Positions 53,552-61,257 of a stretch of DNA of 64,000 nt are shown one piece after another (the first letter of the stretch is position 1; every line of letters begins with the position of its first letter). The stretch spans positions 1-64,000 of the forward strand of contig NZ_JAAVIY010000002.1 of assembly GCF_014748335.1 (NCBI RefSeq), read 5' to 3'. The DNA is from Flavobacterium selenitireducens (GTDB taxonomy: Bacteria; Bacteroidota; Bacteroidia; Flavobacteriales; Flavobacteriaceae). The translations under genes and the position numbers were made by a program. Under the pieces are notes generated by a model. The model did no database searches. It was not told the DNA's origin and was given only the letters and a program-made list of their open reading frames with translations.

Positions 53552-54339
53552 GAATGAGAATCTACGCCCTAACGGTATTCGCCGTTTTAGTTGTCGGATG
53601 CAAAACCGCCCAACCGACGACATCGGTCACCGAGACCAAAACGCCGGCCTCCGCAGCCGATGCGGAAGTCGCTAAAGTGATTTCCGGCCATTACGCCGAC
53701 ACCAAAAACTTTCGAACGGTGGCCATCAAGACTTCCGCCAAATACAAAGACGAGAACCAAAGCCAAAACATCAATGCCGATATCCGAATCGAGAAAGACA
53801 AGCAAATCTTCGTAAGCATACGATTCCTCGGGATTACGATGGCCAAAGCGTTGATCACGCCAAATGAGGTCAAGTATTACGAAAAGATAAACGGCACCTA
53901 TTTCGAAGGGGATTACGAGGCTTTGAGCCGATGGCTGGGCACGTCGCTCGATTATCAAAAAGTGCAGAATCTGCTGCTTGGGCGCGCGCTCGACGATCTC
54001 AACAAAGGCAAATACAAAAGTACTGTCGAGGGAAATCTGGTCAAGCTTACGGATCCGAGCGATGCCAGAACGCAAAAAACGTTCTATTTCGAACCTGAAA
54101 ATTATCTGATCAAGAAAGAAGAGATTCGTCAACCACTCCAAAATCGCAGCCTTGAAGTGAATTATCCTGGTTTCAACAAATTCGACCAGGCATTCCTTCC
54201 GGCGAAGATTTTACTGGAAGCCTTGCAGCCAAAAGGGAAAACGAACATCAGCATAGAATACAATTCGGTTACGTTCAACGAAAACCTCCAATTTCCTTAT
54301 AGCGTTCCGGAAGGTTTTGAACGCGTAACCATTGACTAA
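53548..54339 (+). CDS. DUF4292 lipoprotein
   Basis: 263 residues. Lipoprotein signal with lipobox VVGC (Cys about 18). The mature part (DTKNFRTVAIKTSAKYKDENQSQNINADIRIEKDKQIFVSIRF, split here by key strands) fits DUF4292, with predicted beta strands similar in style to LolA/LolB barrels that bind lipid acyl chains. Such a fold suggests lipoprotein handling at the outer membrane, but no activity is known. ATGA overlap with the TPR gene; 9 bases before the EnvC-like ATG. Confidence 0.82.
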   Translation: MRMRIYALTVFAVLVVGCKTAQPTTSVTETKTPASAADAEVAKVISGHYADTKNFRTVAIKTSAKYKDENQSQNINADIRIEKDKQIFVSIRFLGITMAKALITPNEVKYYEKINGTYFEGDYEALSRWLGTSLDYQKVQNLLLGRALDDLNKGKYKSTVEGNLVKLTDPSDARTQKTFYFEPENYLIKKEEIRQPLQNRSLEVNYPGFNKFDQAFLPAKILLEALQPKGKTNISIEYNSVTFNENLQFPYSVPEGFERVTID

Positions 54340-54348
54340 TTGCACACC

Positions 54349-55608
54349 ATGACCAAACAATTCGCGACTTTTTTCCTTTTGCTGTTTGCCTTTGCGGTTT
54401 CGGCCCAGACCGAACAGCAAAAACTCGAAAAGCGTAAGGCGCAGATACAACGCGAGATTCTCGAAAACCAGGAGAAGCTCAACAGCATGCGCAACCAGGA
54501 AAAGTCAATTACGACGCAAATCGAGGTTCAGAAAGACAAGATTCGGCTCAAGGAGAAACTGATCCACACGACCGAAAAACAGACGCGTCTGCTCAACGAC
54601 GACCTTTACCTGACCCAACTGAAAATCAACAAGCTCAAGCGAGAACTTGTCGTGATCAAGGAAGATTATGCCGAGATGATCACAAAATCCTACAAGAGCC
54701 GGTCAGTAAGAAGCCGTGCGATGTTCTTGCTTTCTTCAGAAAATTTCCTGCAAGCGTACAAACGCGCCCAGTACATGAAGCAATATGCGAGTTATCGCAA
54801 GGCGCAGGGAGAGGAAATCCACGTCAAGACCAATAAGCTTGTCGAATACAATACGCATATCGAAAAGCAAAAGGTGGAGAAACAGAAGCTGCTCCGCGAA
54901 AACGAAAAAGAGCGTTCGGAGTTGCTCAAGGAAAAACAAGAGCAGGAAATCCTGGTCGGATCGATCAAGAAGGATCGTAAAAAAATCGCGGCCCAAATCA
55001 AAAAGCAGCAGCAGGAAAGCCGCAGCATCGATCGCCAAATTGATCGACTGATCCAAAAAGCAATCGACGAGGCCAACCGAAAAGCGGCCTTGGCAGCGGC
55101 GAAAGCGAGTCCTGCTAAAGCTTCGGCGGTAAAAGCGAAGGTTGCGGAATCACCAAGCAAGATCGTCCTGACGCCGGAAGCCAAAGTCGTTGCCGACAAT
55201 TTCCGCGCGAATAAAGGAAGTCTTAACTGGCCCGTCGAGCGCGGTTTTATTTCCCTGAAATACGGCGATCAGCCCCATCCGATGCACAAATCGCTTATCG
55301 TCCATAATTCCGGTGTCGAAATCACGACAGAAGATGGGGACAACGCGAGAGCCGTTTTTGGAGGCGAAGTCATCAGTGTGATCGTAATTTCGCCGGTGAA
55401 CAAGGCCGTGATCATCCAACACGGGGATTACTTCACGATTTACCAAAACCTGAGTTCAGTAAACGTCGGGAAAGGGGAAAAAGTGAGGATAAAGCAGAAT
55501 CTCGGGAAAATCCGGACAAACGGAGATACCGGGAAGACCACGCTTAAATTCCTGATCAAACAGAATAACGTTTACATCAATCCTGAAACCTGGCTTTCCG
55601 GTAGATAA
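54349..55608 (+). CDS. EnvC-like murein hydrolase activator (degenerate LytM)
   Basis: 419 residues from the ATG at 54349 (a TTG three codons earlier is possible but less likely). Signal peptide ending FAVSAQ, a long coiled coil about 20-270 rich in Lys/Glu/Gln, an Ala-rich linker, and a C-terminal LytM (M23) domain in the last about 120 residues. The zinc ligands are not intact: the HxGxD region reads HNSGVEI and the HxH motif reads LKFLI. Such domains do not cut peptidoglycan but activate amidases at the division site, as E. coli EnvC does. Periplasmic. A bidirectional terminator follows. Confidence 0.88.
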   Translation: MTKQFATFFLLLFAFAVSAQTEQQKLEKRKAQIQREILENQEKLNSMRNQEKSITTQIEVQKDKIRLKEKLIHTTEKQTRLLNDDLYLTQLKINKLKRELVVIKEDYAEMITKSYKSRSVRSRAMFLLSSENFLQAYKRAQYMKQYASYRKAQGEEIHVKTNKLVEYNTHIEKQKVEKQKLLRENEKERSELLKEKQEQEILVGSIKKDRKKIAAQIKKQQQESRSIDRQIDRLIQKAIDEANRKAALAAAKASPAKASAVKAKVAESPSKIVLTPEAKVVADNFRANKGSLNWPVERGFISLKYGDQPHPMHKSLIVHNSGVEITTEDGDNARAVFGGEVISVIVISPVNKAVIIQHGDYFTIYQNLSSVNVGKGEKVRIKQNLGKIRTNGDTGKTTLKFLIKQNNVYINPETWLSGR

Positions 55609-55645
55609 AAAAACAAAACCTCAAGTAATTAGCTTGAGGTTTTTT
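55609..55645. terminator. Bidirectional terminator
   Basis: Perfect 11-bp stem AAAACCTCAAG / CTTGAGGTTTT (55615-55625 with 55633-55643), 7-base loop, with an A-run before and a T-run after. It serves both the EnvC-like operon (plus) and the convergent thioesterase gene (minus). Confidence 0.92.
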
Positions 55646-55646
55646 A

Positions 55647-56159
55647 TTAGTCCAGAAAAAGGGCTTTGAGTTCGGTCGCGTCCTGGGCCTTCATTTTCCC
55701 GGCAAGGACAAGGCTTAGTTGTTTTCTTCTAAGTGCCGCGTCATAGCGCTCTTTCTCAAGGTCAGATTCTGGAACGATAGGCGCCACTTCGACAGGCCGA
55801 CCCGTGTCATCGACTGCGACGAACGTGTAAATGGCTTCGTTCGCCTTGGTTCTCACACCAGATTCGCGGTCTTCGATCCATACATCGATAAAAATTTCCA
55901 TCGAACTTTTGAAACTTCTCGAAACCTTGGCCTCTATCGTCACGACGCTTCCCAGTGGAATAGAGCGATTAAACGCAACGTGGTTGACCGACGCCGTCAC
56001 ACAAACCCTGCGCGAGTGGCGTCTTGCCGTGATGCTTGCGGCGCGATCCATCCTGGCGAGCAATTCTCCTCCAAAAAGATTGTTTAACGGATTCGTCTCG
56101 CTTGGCAAGACCAAGTCGGTTAGTGTGGTAAGAGATTCAGAAGGATGTTTCGGTAACAT
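55647..56159 (-). CDS. Acyl-CoA thioesterase (hotdog fold)
   Basis: 170 residues. Single hotdog domain with NNLFGGELLARMDRAASITARRHSR, the active-site region of YciA/BFIT-type acyl-CoA hydrolases, then VNHVAFNRSIPLGSVVTIEAKV and FVAVDDTGRPVEV. It splits acyl-CoA into fatty acid and CoA in the cytoplasm, adjusting acyl-CoA pools. Monocistronic; shares the bidirectional terminator with the EnvC-like gene. Chain-length preference unknown. Confidence 0.9.
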   Translation of the reverse strand: MLPKHPSESLTTLTDLVLPSETNPLNNLFGGELLARMDRAASITARRHSRRVCVTASVNHVAFNRSIPLGSVVTIEAKVSRSFKSSMEIFIDVWIEDRESGVRTKANEAIYTFVAVDDTGRPVEVAPIVPESDLEKERYDAALRRKQLSLVLAGKMKAQDATELKALFLD

Positions 56160-56251
56160 TTGCGAGATTTTTTACGTTCGATTAGGCTCAGTAGCCAGAA
56201 TGCAAAGGTAAAGCAAGCGCACAAAAAATCCCGACTCGGCCGGGATAAATG

Positions 56252-57187
56252 TTAAAGTTCTTTGATGAGCAACCAAGCTTGACTGTCCTTGGTTTTCCTG
56301 ATCTCGTTCATCGTACCGATGGCTTCCTGCTTGGTCGCGAAACTGCCGTACAACACTGGAAACAAACCATGTCGGTTTTGCGGGATGCGTCTCGACTTGA
56401 ACCCAAGTTTTTTGAGTTGGGAAGTCGCTTTATCGGCATTTTCAGGACTTCTGAATACTCCTGCCACGATATGATAGCGCAACTTGTCTTCTTTTACCGC
56501 AAGCGTTACGGCAGGCAAAGGCGCGTCTATGAAAAAGGTCGCTTCCTGTATCTTGTCCTGAACTTGTTGCTGAACTTGGGTTTCCACCATAAGGGTCTCG
56601 CGCTCGATTTGGCTGTTGTATAAATGATAGCCGCCAAATCCGCTCAAGCCCATCGCGATTACGAAAACTGCTGCGTATTTGAAATACGGACGGCGTTCGC
56701 GAGCTTCCGGCGTAAAAGCGATCGGTGCTTTTTCCTCGAGCACTTCGACTTCCTTTTTGTATTCTTCCCTTTTGACGGCGGGCGAAACAAACGAACTCAA
56801 TCCGAAGGCCTCCGTGAGATAGTTGACGTTGTCCGTCGGATAAAAAACAACATTTTTCTCAGAATTCAGCGACAGTTCGCCTATGTTTTTCAAGGTAAAC
56901 CGGCCATTGACTTCCAGAATGTTTTTCCAAATCGATACCTCATTCTGGATCGCATCGACGGCTATTTCATACGATGTCTTTTCAGATAAAGCGATGTGAT
57001 TGGCCAAAAGACCGTCGTTGTTCTTGAGATGGGAATTGAACGAAACCAGCTTTTTCGGCGGATAGAACGCGCTCGACGATTCGTGCAGCTGAGCCGACTG
57101 GTAATCGGTCAGGAATGCGCCGAATCCCGGCACCGTAACACATTGGTAACGATACAAAAGTTGGGAGATATAGTGTTCAATCTTCAT
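56252..57187 (-). CDS. Membrane protein with HU-like N-terminus and SPOR domain
   Basis: 311 residues from the ATG at 57187. N-terminal about 130 residues form an HU/CCDC81-like domain (MKIEHYISQLLYRYQCVTVPGF, ENGRFTLKNIGELSL-like strand), then one membrane span (about 176-196, YFKYAAVFVIAMGLSGFGGYH), a coiled linker, and a C-terminal SPOR domain about 235-305 (YHIVAGVFRSPENADKATSQL). SPOR domains bind denuded septal peptidoglycan, so the protein would reach from a cytoplasmic HU-like domain, through the membrane, to the septum. A link between DNA and cell division is tempting but not proven. Divergent from dprA. Confidence 0.83.
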   Translation of the reverse strand: MKIEHYISQLLYRYQCVTVPGFGAFLTDYQSAQLHESSSAFYPPKKLVSFNSHLKNNDGLLANHIALSEKTSYEIAVDAIQNEVSIWKNILEVNGRFTLKNIGELSLNSEKNVVFYPTDNVNYLTEAFGLSSFVSPAVKREEYKKEVEVLEEKAPIAFTPEARERRPYFKYAAVFVIAMGLSGFGGYHLYNSQIERETLMVETQVQQQVQDKIQEATFFIDAPLPAVTLAVKEDKLRYHIVAGVFRSPENADKATSQLKKLGFKSRRIPQNRHGLFPVLYGSFATKQEAIGTMNEIRKTKDSQAWLLIKEL

Positions 57188-57289
57188 AGAAACAAAATTA
57201 TGCAAAGCGTGGCGCGGTCAAAATTTTATCCACAATTTTTATTAACAATCCGCGTGAAATTTTATACTTTTCAGAATCAATCCTTTAGT

Positions 57290-58390
57290 ATGCGCCACAC
57301 AGAATTAGTATCCGTTTTAGCCTTGCAGAAAGTAGAAGGCGTGGGCGACGTGATCGCCAAGAAGCTCATGAGCCACTTTGGTTCGGCCGAGGAAATATTT
57401 GCTTCGGATCCAAAAAAACTCTCCGAAATAGAAGGAATAAATCCTCGTCTTGCAAACAGGTTCAAAGATAGGTCGGTTTTTGCAAAAGCCGAAGCCGAAG
57501 CCAAACAAATCCTGCAATCGCAAACAAAAGTCACCACATTTCTCGATCCGGAGTATCCCGAGCGCCTCAAACATTGCCACGACGGCCCGCTGATGTTGTT
57601 TTCCACTGGCAATATCAATCTCGAGAACCGCATGACGTTAAGCATCGTCGGAACGCGAAAGGCCACGGCTTACGGTGCTGATTTCTGCCGCCGTCTCGTC
57701 GCTGATCTCGCCGTTCTCGATCCCGTGATCATTTCGGGATTTGCTTACGGCATCGACATCATCGCGCACCAAGCGGCTCTGGACAACGGTTTACAGACAA
57801 TTGCGGTTCTTGGAAGCGGGCTCGACCAGATTTATCCGAACCCGCACAAGAAATATGTAAATGCGATAAATGCCAATGGCGGTTTTATGACCGAGTTTTG
57901 GAGTGGTGCATATCCGGCTCCGGAAAATTTCGTCAGGCGCAACCGCATCGTCGCGGGAATCAGCCAGGCGACGGTCATTATCGAATCGGCTGAACGCGGA
58001 GGATCACTGATCACCGCCAATCTCGCCAACGATTACAACCGGGACGTTTTTGCTCTCCCGGGCCGCATTACCGATGCTTTGAGTCAAGGTTGCAACCAGC
58101 TGATCAAAACCCAACGCGCCCATTTGCTTACCGGCGCCGCCGATTTGCTCTACATCCTGAATTGGGATTTGAAGCCGCAGAGCCAATCCGTGCAAAAGCA
58201 GCTATTCGTGTCGCTTGACGCATCAGAGCAACGGATTTACGATTACCTGGTTCTAAAAAAGAAAGAGCTGCTCGACACGATCGCGATCGAAAATGAAATG
58301 CCGGTTTCGAAACTGTCGGCCCTGCTTTTTTCGCTTGAACTCAAAGGCGTCGTGCGTCCGCTTCCCGGAAAAGCGTTCGAAGCGATCTGA
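57290..58390 (+). CDS. dprA: DNA-processing protein DprA
   Basis: 366 residues from the ATG at 57290; an open frame reaching back to 56996 runs antisense through the SPOR gene and is rejected. N-terminal helix-hairpin-helix region (LQKVEGVGDVIAKKLMSHFG), Rossmann-like core with IVGTRKATAYGADFCRRL, GFAYGIDIIAHQAAL, AVLGSGLDQIYP and NRIVAGISQATVIIESAERGGSLIT, and a C-terminal winged-helix domain. DprA binds incoming single-stranded DNA and loads RecA during natural transformation. It abuts the convergent Hsp70 gene (58390/58391). Confidence 0.95.
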   Translation: MRHTELVSVLALQKVEGVGDVIAKKLMSHFGSAEEIFASDPKKLSEIEGINPRLANRFKDRSVFAKAEAEAKQILQSQTKVTTFLDPEYPERLKHCHDGPLMLFSTGNINLENRMTLSIVGTRKATAYGADFCRRLVADLAVLDPVIISGFAYGIDIIAHQAALDNGLQTIAVLGSGLDQIYPNPHKKYVNAINANGGFMTEFWSGAYPAPENFVRRNRIVAGISQATVIIESAERGGSLITANLANDYNRDVFALPGRITDALSQGCNQLIKTQRAHLLTGAADLLYILNWDLKPQSQSVQKQLFVSLDASEQRIYDYLVLKKKELLDTIAIENEMPVSKLSALLFSLELKGVVRPLPGKAFEAI

Positions 58391-60877
58391 TTATTTCAGG
58401 CCGAGGTTGCCATCGAAATTCTCAAAGTCAGTATCGGATTTCGGCTTGACCTTGAGCATATTCCAAAGTTGGGAACAAATCGCACGCAACTCCACGTAAT
58501 TGGTCTTGTCGATAGCGTGTTCGCCTCTTTCAAATAGTTTTTCGGCTTTGCGCTTGTCAGAATAACCATCGAGATCAAGATAGCGGTAATAGTAGAAATG
58601 GTCCACGAAACGTTCGTCTTGCTTGCGCCAGATCGCATCTGCCAACGATTCGAGTTCCTTGGCTTTTTTGCGAATCACATAGCGGTTGCCCGACTGCAGA
58701 AAATCCTTTTCTCCCGCTACGATCTTGTTGAAAGTTTCAATTTGGGAAGGCGTGGCTTTTTCGGCGTATTGGTTATAATAGGCTTTCATATCTTTGTAAA
58801 GATCGGCTTCCTCCAACACGAAACGATGGCGCACCAAATCGTCAAATTCCTGTATGAGCAGCCGTTTGGCCTCATCGAGTTGGTATTTTTTGTCGGTAGA
58901 GTTGTCCTCGGCCGCCAATTCGGCTTCGTTGTAAAGCGTAACCAAAAGATTCTCGGTTCGTTTCAACCGCGCCAGGTATTCGAAATTTTCCTCGTCTTCC
59001 TGTTCATAAATTTCGCGTTGAATCTGATCGATGACATCCTTGACCTCGCTGCGCAATTTGTCGATGGAAACCTTGCGCTCATGCGGATTGAACACCTCGT
59101 TGATTTCCAGGTCGAGTGCCCCGATATAGACCGTCACGCTTAAGTCGCGGGATTCGGTAATCTTGAAATTGAGTTCGATGTCGATGCCTTTCAGCAAGTC
59201 CTGGTCGAGGTCGCGCCCGTTGATTTCCAGATAGCCGATGCTCAAATTGCTCCCGATCATGCCGCCGGCGTTACCTTCGACGATGTTGATCACGAGTTTG
59301 TCGTCGGATTGCTTAAGGATGTTTTTCGAGCATTGTTTGTAAACCGTTTTCTTGATCGGAAGGATATCGTTCTTGCGGAAGATACTCTCGAGATAGGTGG
59401 TTCCGCTTTCTTCGTCAAGCTCTAGACAGATGTCGTTCGGCAATGGCTGACCCTGGACGTTATAAAGCCCGTTCGTAATCGCGATGCCGCTTTTTTTCAA
59501 TACCGACTGTTGGTTTTGGTCGAACAGTCCGACAGAAAACAAATTCGTGGCTTTTTGGAGCAGCGGAACGAATACCGAAAATTTGCCCGTCATGGGTTGC
59601 ATCCCGGAGTCATATCCGCCGTCTGCTCTCGTAATCCTGTAATATCCCTGGAAGTTTGGCGGAACGATGCACGCGAGCAATTCTTCGCTATCCTGCGAAT
59701 TGGGTTCGAAAATAAATTCCGCGGAAATCGATGGACTTGCATCCGAACCCGTCTCAGGCTCAAATTCCGCTTTGGCTGCCGATGGTTTGCTTCCGGCGTA
59801 ATAAGCCGCACCGATTACCACCGCTGTCGTGGGATCTATCCCGGAATCGACGACAACGCCGCTTCTCTCGTGCAATTCGCGTCTGACATACGGAATATAA
59901 GTCGTCCCGCCGACAAGGATGATGCGCTCAATGTCCGAAAACCGGAGGCCATTGCTTTGGACGAGTTTTTCCACCAAGCTGTAAGATTCGTTAAATTTGG
60001 GTTGGATCACAGCCTCGAATTCTTGTTGGGAAATTTCGATGTCGATCATTATTTCGGGTTCGTCCGAGTCGATTTCAATGATCGCAGACGACTTTACGGA
60101 AAGTTCTTTTTTGGCTTCCTCAGCTTTGAAAAGCAGTTCGAAATACAGCTTCTTGAACGACGTGTCTTCACCTTTTACCATGTTTTGCCACAAGCCAGTA
60201 AGGCCGGTTTTGGCTTCGATTTTCGGGCAAAGGATTTTTTCGACGACGAGATTGTCGAGGTCGAGTCCGCCAAGGAAATTGTTGCCTTTGTGGTCTACGA
60301 CTTTTAGTTCGCGATGACTGATGCTGACAAGCGCCGCATCGAAAGTTCCGCCTCCGAAATCGTAAACGAGCCATTTTTTGTCCTCGGTTATATCGATGTT
60401 AAGCGAGTTCGAATACGCCAGGCAAGCGGCAATTGGTTCCTGTAATAACACGACTTCTCCAAAACCTGCTTCGTAACCGGCCTTCTTGGTCGCATTGCTC
60501 TGGATCGTATCGAACGATGCCGGAATCGTAATGGCGATCGACGATAGCGTTTCATCGGGCACAAAACCCAACAATTCCTTTAAAACCATTGCCGAAAGTC
60601 CGACGGGTGTGATCGTCTGGCCGGTGTCGGGAACGTCGTAAATTTGATCCGAACCCATCTTGCGTTTGAAAGATGAGAACACATTTCCAGGGTTGGTCAG
60701 AATCTGTTCGCGCGCTTTGTCGCCGACGCGGATCGTCCCTTTTCGAAACGCCACCACCGATGGTATCGTATCCCTGAATCCGACAGGATTTTTGAACAAG
60801 TGTATTTTTCCGTCTTCATATTTCGAGATCGCCGAATTCGTCGTCCCGAGATCAATTCCATAATTTATATTGGCCAT
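58391..60877 (-). CDS. Accessory Hsp70-family chaperone
   Basis: 828 residues, longer than DnaK (about 640). ATPase domain 1-375 with DLGTTNS at 9-15, Lys71 region FKRKMG, GGGTFD at 175-180 and ILVGGTTYIPYVRREL. Then a diverged substrate-binding region about 395-615 with little DnaK similarity, and a long charged helical tail about 620-815; no terminal EEVD. So it is a specialised paralogue, not the housekeeping DnaK. The gene for a GrpE-like protein ends 3 bases before its start, making an Hsp70 plus exchange-factor operon. No J-domain protein lies nearby. Cytoplasmic; client unknown. Confidence 0.9.
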   Translation of the reverse strand: MANINYGIDLGTTNSAISKYEDGKIHLFKNPVGFRDTIPSVVAFRKGTIRVGDKAREQILTNPGNVFSSFKRKMGSDQIYDVPDTGQTITPVGLSAMVLKELLGFVPDETLSSIAITIPASFDTIQSNATKKAGYEAGFGEVVLLQEPIAACLAYSNSLNIDITEDKKWLVYDFGGGTFDAALVSISHRELKVVDHKGNNFLGGLDLDNLVVEKILCPKIEAKTGLTGLWQNMVKGEDTSFKKLYFELLFKAEEAKKELSVKSSAIIEIDSDEPEIMIDIEISQQEFEAVIQPKFNESYSLVEKLVQSNGLRFSDIERIILVGGTTYIPYVRRELHERSGVVVDSGIDPTTAVVIGAAYYAGSKPSAAKAEFEPETGSDASPSISAEFIFEPNSQDSEELLACIVPPNFQGYYRITRADGGYDSGMQPMTGKFSVFVPLLQKATNLFSVGLFDQNQQSVLKKSGIAITNGLYNVQGQPLPNDICLELDEESGTTYLESIFRKNDILPIKKTVYKQCSKNILKQSDDKLVINIVEGNAGGMIGSNLSIGYLEINGRDLDQDLLKGIDIELNFKITESRDLSVTVYIGALDLEINEVFNPHERKVSIDKLRSEVKDVIDQIQREIYEQEDEENFEYLARLKRTENLLVTLYNEAELAAEDNSTDKKYQLDEAKRLLIQEFDDLVRHRFVLEEADLYKDMKAYYNQYAEKATPSQIETFNKIVAGEKDFLQSGNRYVIRKKAKELESLADAIWRKQDERFVDHFYYYRYLDLDGYSDKRKAEKLFERGEHAIDKTNYVELRAICSQLWNMLKVKPKSDTDFENFDGNLGLK

Positions 60878-60880
60878 GAT

Positions 60881-61168
60881 TTATTCTACTATTACCACGC
60901 CTCTTTGCTCGAGGCTGAAATTCCCGTTGTCCATTCGATAGATGACCGGTTTGAGCACTTTTGTGATTTTTGACGCGCCCGCATGGGTAACATTGGCCTC
61001 CAAAGCGGTGTCGTTAGCGTCGTACCTCGCGCCTATCGGATTCACGATGCGATAACCCATTTCCTCAAGTTCATGGTAGACGCGCGTGAAGTTGCGCTCG
61101 AAAATATCAAGCCCTTGATCGGCGGCCTTTTTTTCTATTTCGAATAGTTGGTTGATGATGTTTTTCAT
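60881..61168 (-). CDS. Minimal GrpE-like nucleotide-exchange factor
   Basis: 95 residues from the ATG at 61168 (a TTG at 61198 would extend it by ten). The C-terminal half (GYRIVNPIGARYDANDTALE, then ITKVLKPVIY and QRGVVIVE) mirrors the GrpE beta-wing signature (V-x2-P-x-G-x2-FDP-x2-HEA ... V-x2-VL-x-P-x-V-x-V), while the long GrpE N-terminal coiled coil is reduced to a short helix. I infer it exchanges ADP for ATP on the Hsp70 encoded 3 bases downstream. An inverted repeat (61178-61191) sits just before its start. Confidence 0.7.
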   Translation of the reverse strand: MKNIINQLFEIEKKAADQGLDIFERNFTRVYHELEEMGYRIVNPIGARYDANDTALEANVTHAGASKITKVLKPVIYRMDNGNFSLEQRGVVIVE

Positions 61169-61177
61169 TGCTTTAAA

Positions 61178-61191
61178 TTGGCGTTCGCCAA
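61178..61191. promoter_or_regulatory. Inverted repeat TTGGCG-TT-CGCCAA, candidate operator
   Basis: Perfect 6+2+6 palindrome 10 bases before the grpE-like ATG, in the divergent intergenic space. It does not resemble CIRCE. A weak minus-strand -7-like TACCTTGG overlaps its edge at about 61196-61189. Could be a repressor site or a leader hairpin for the chaperone operon. Confidence 0.45.
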
Positions 61192-61208
61192 GGTACAATT
61201 ATTTTGTT

Positions 61209-61238
61209 TTGGCCGATAATCGCAAAAGTCTATTTTTG
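61209..61238 (+). promoter_or_regulatory. Promoter of the Hsp70-linked membrane protein gene
   Basis: TTG (61209-61211), 19-base spacer, TATTTTTG (61231-61238), 19 bases before the ATG at 61258. A full consensus flavobacterial promoter. Confidence 0.75.
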
Positions 61239-61257
61239 CTGTCAATCCGTTTGGCAG

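Noticed and set aside
56996..57289. N-terminal extension of dprA
   Set aside because: These 98 codons run antisense through the HU/SPOR gene; the DprA family starts near the ATG at 57290.
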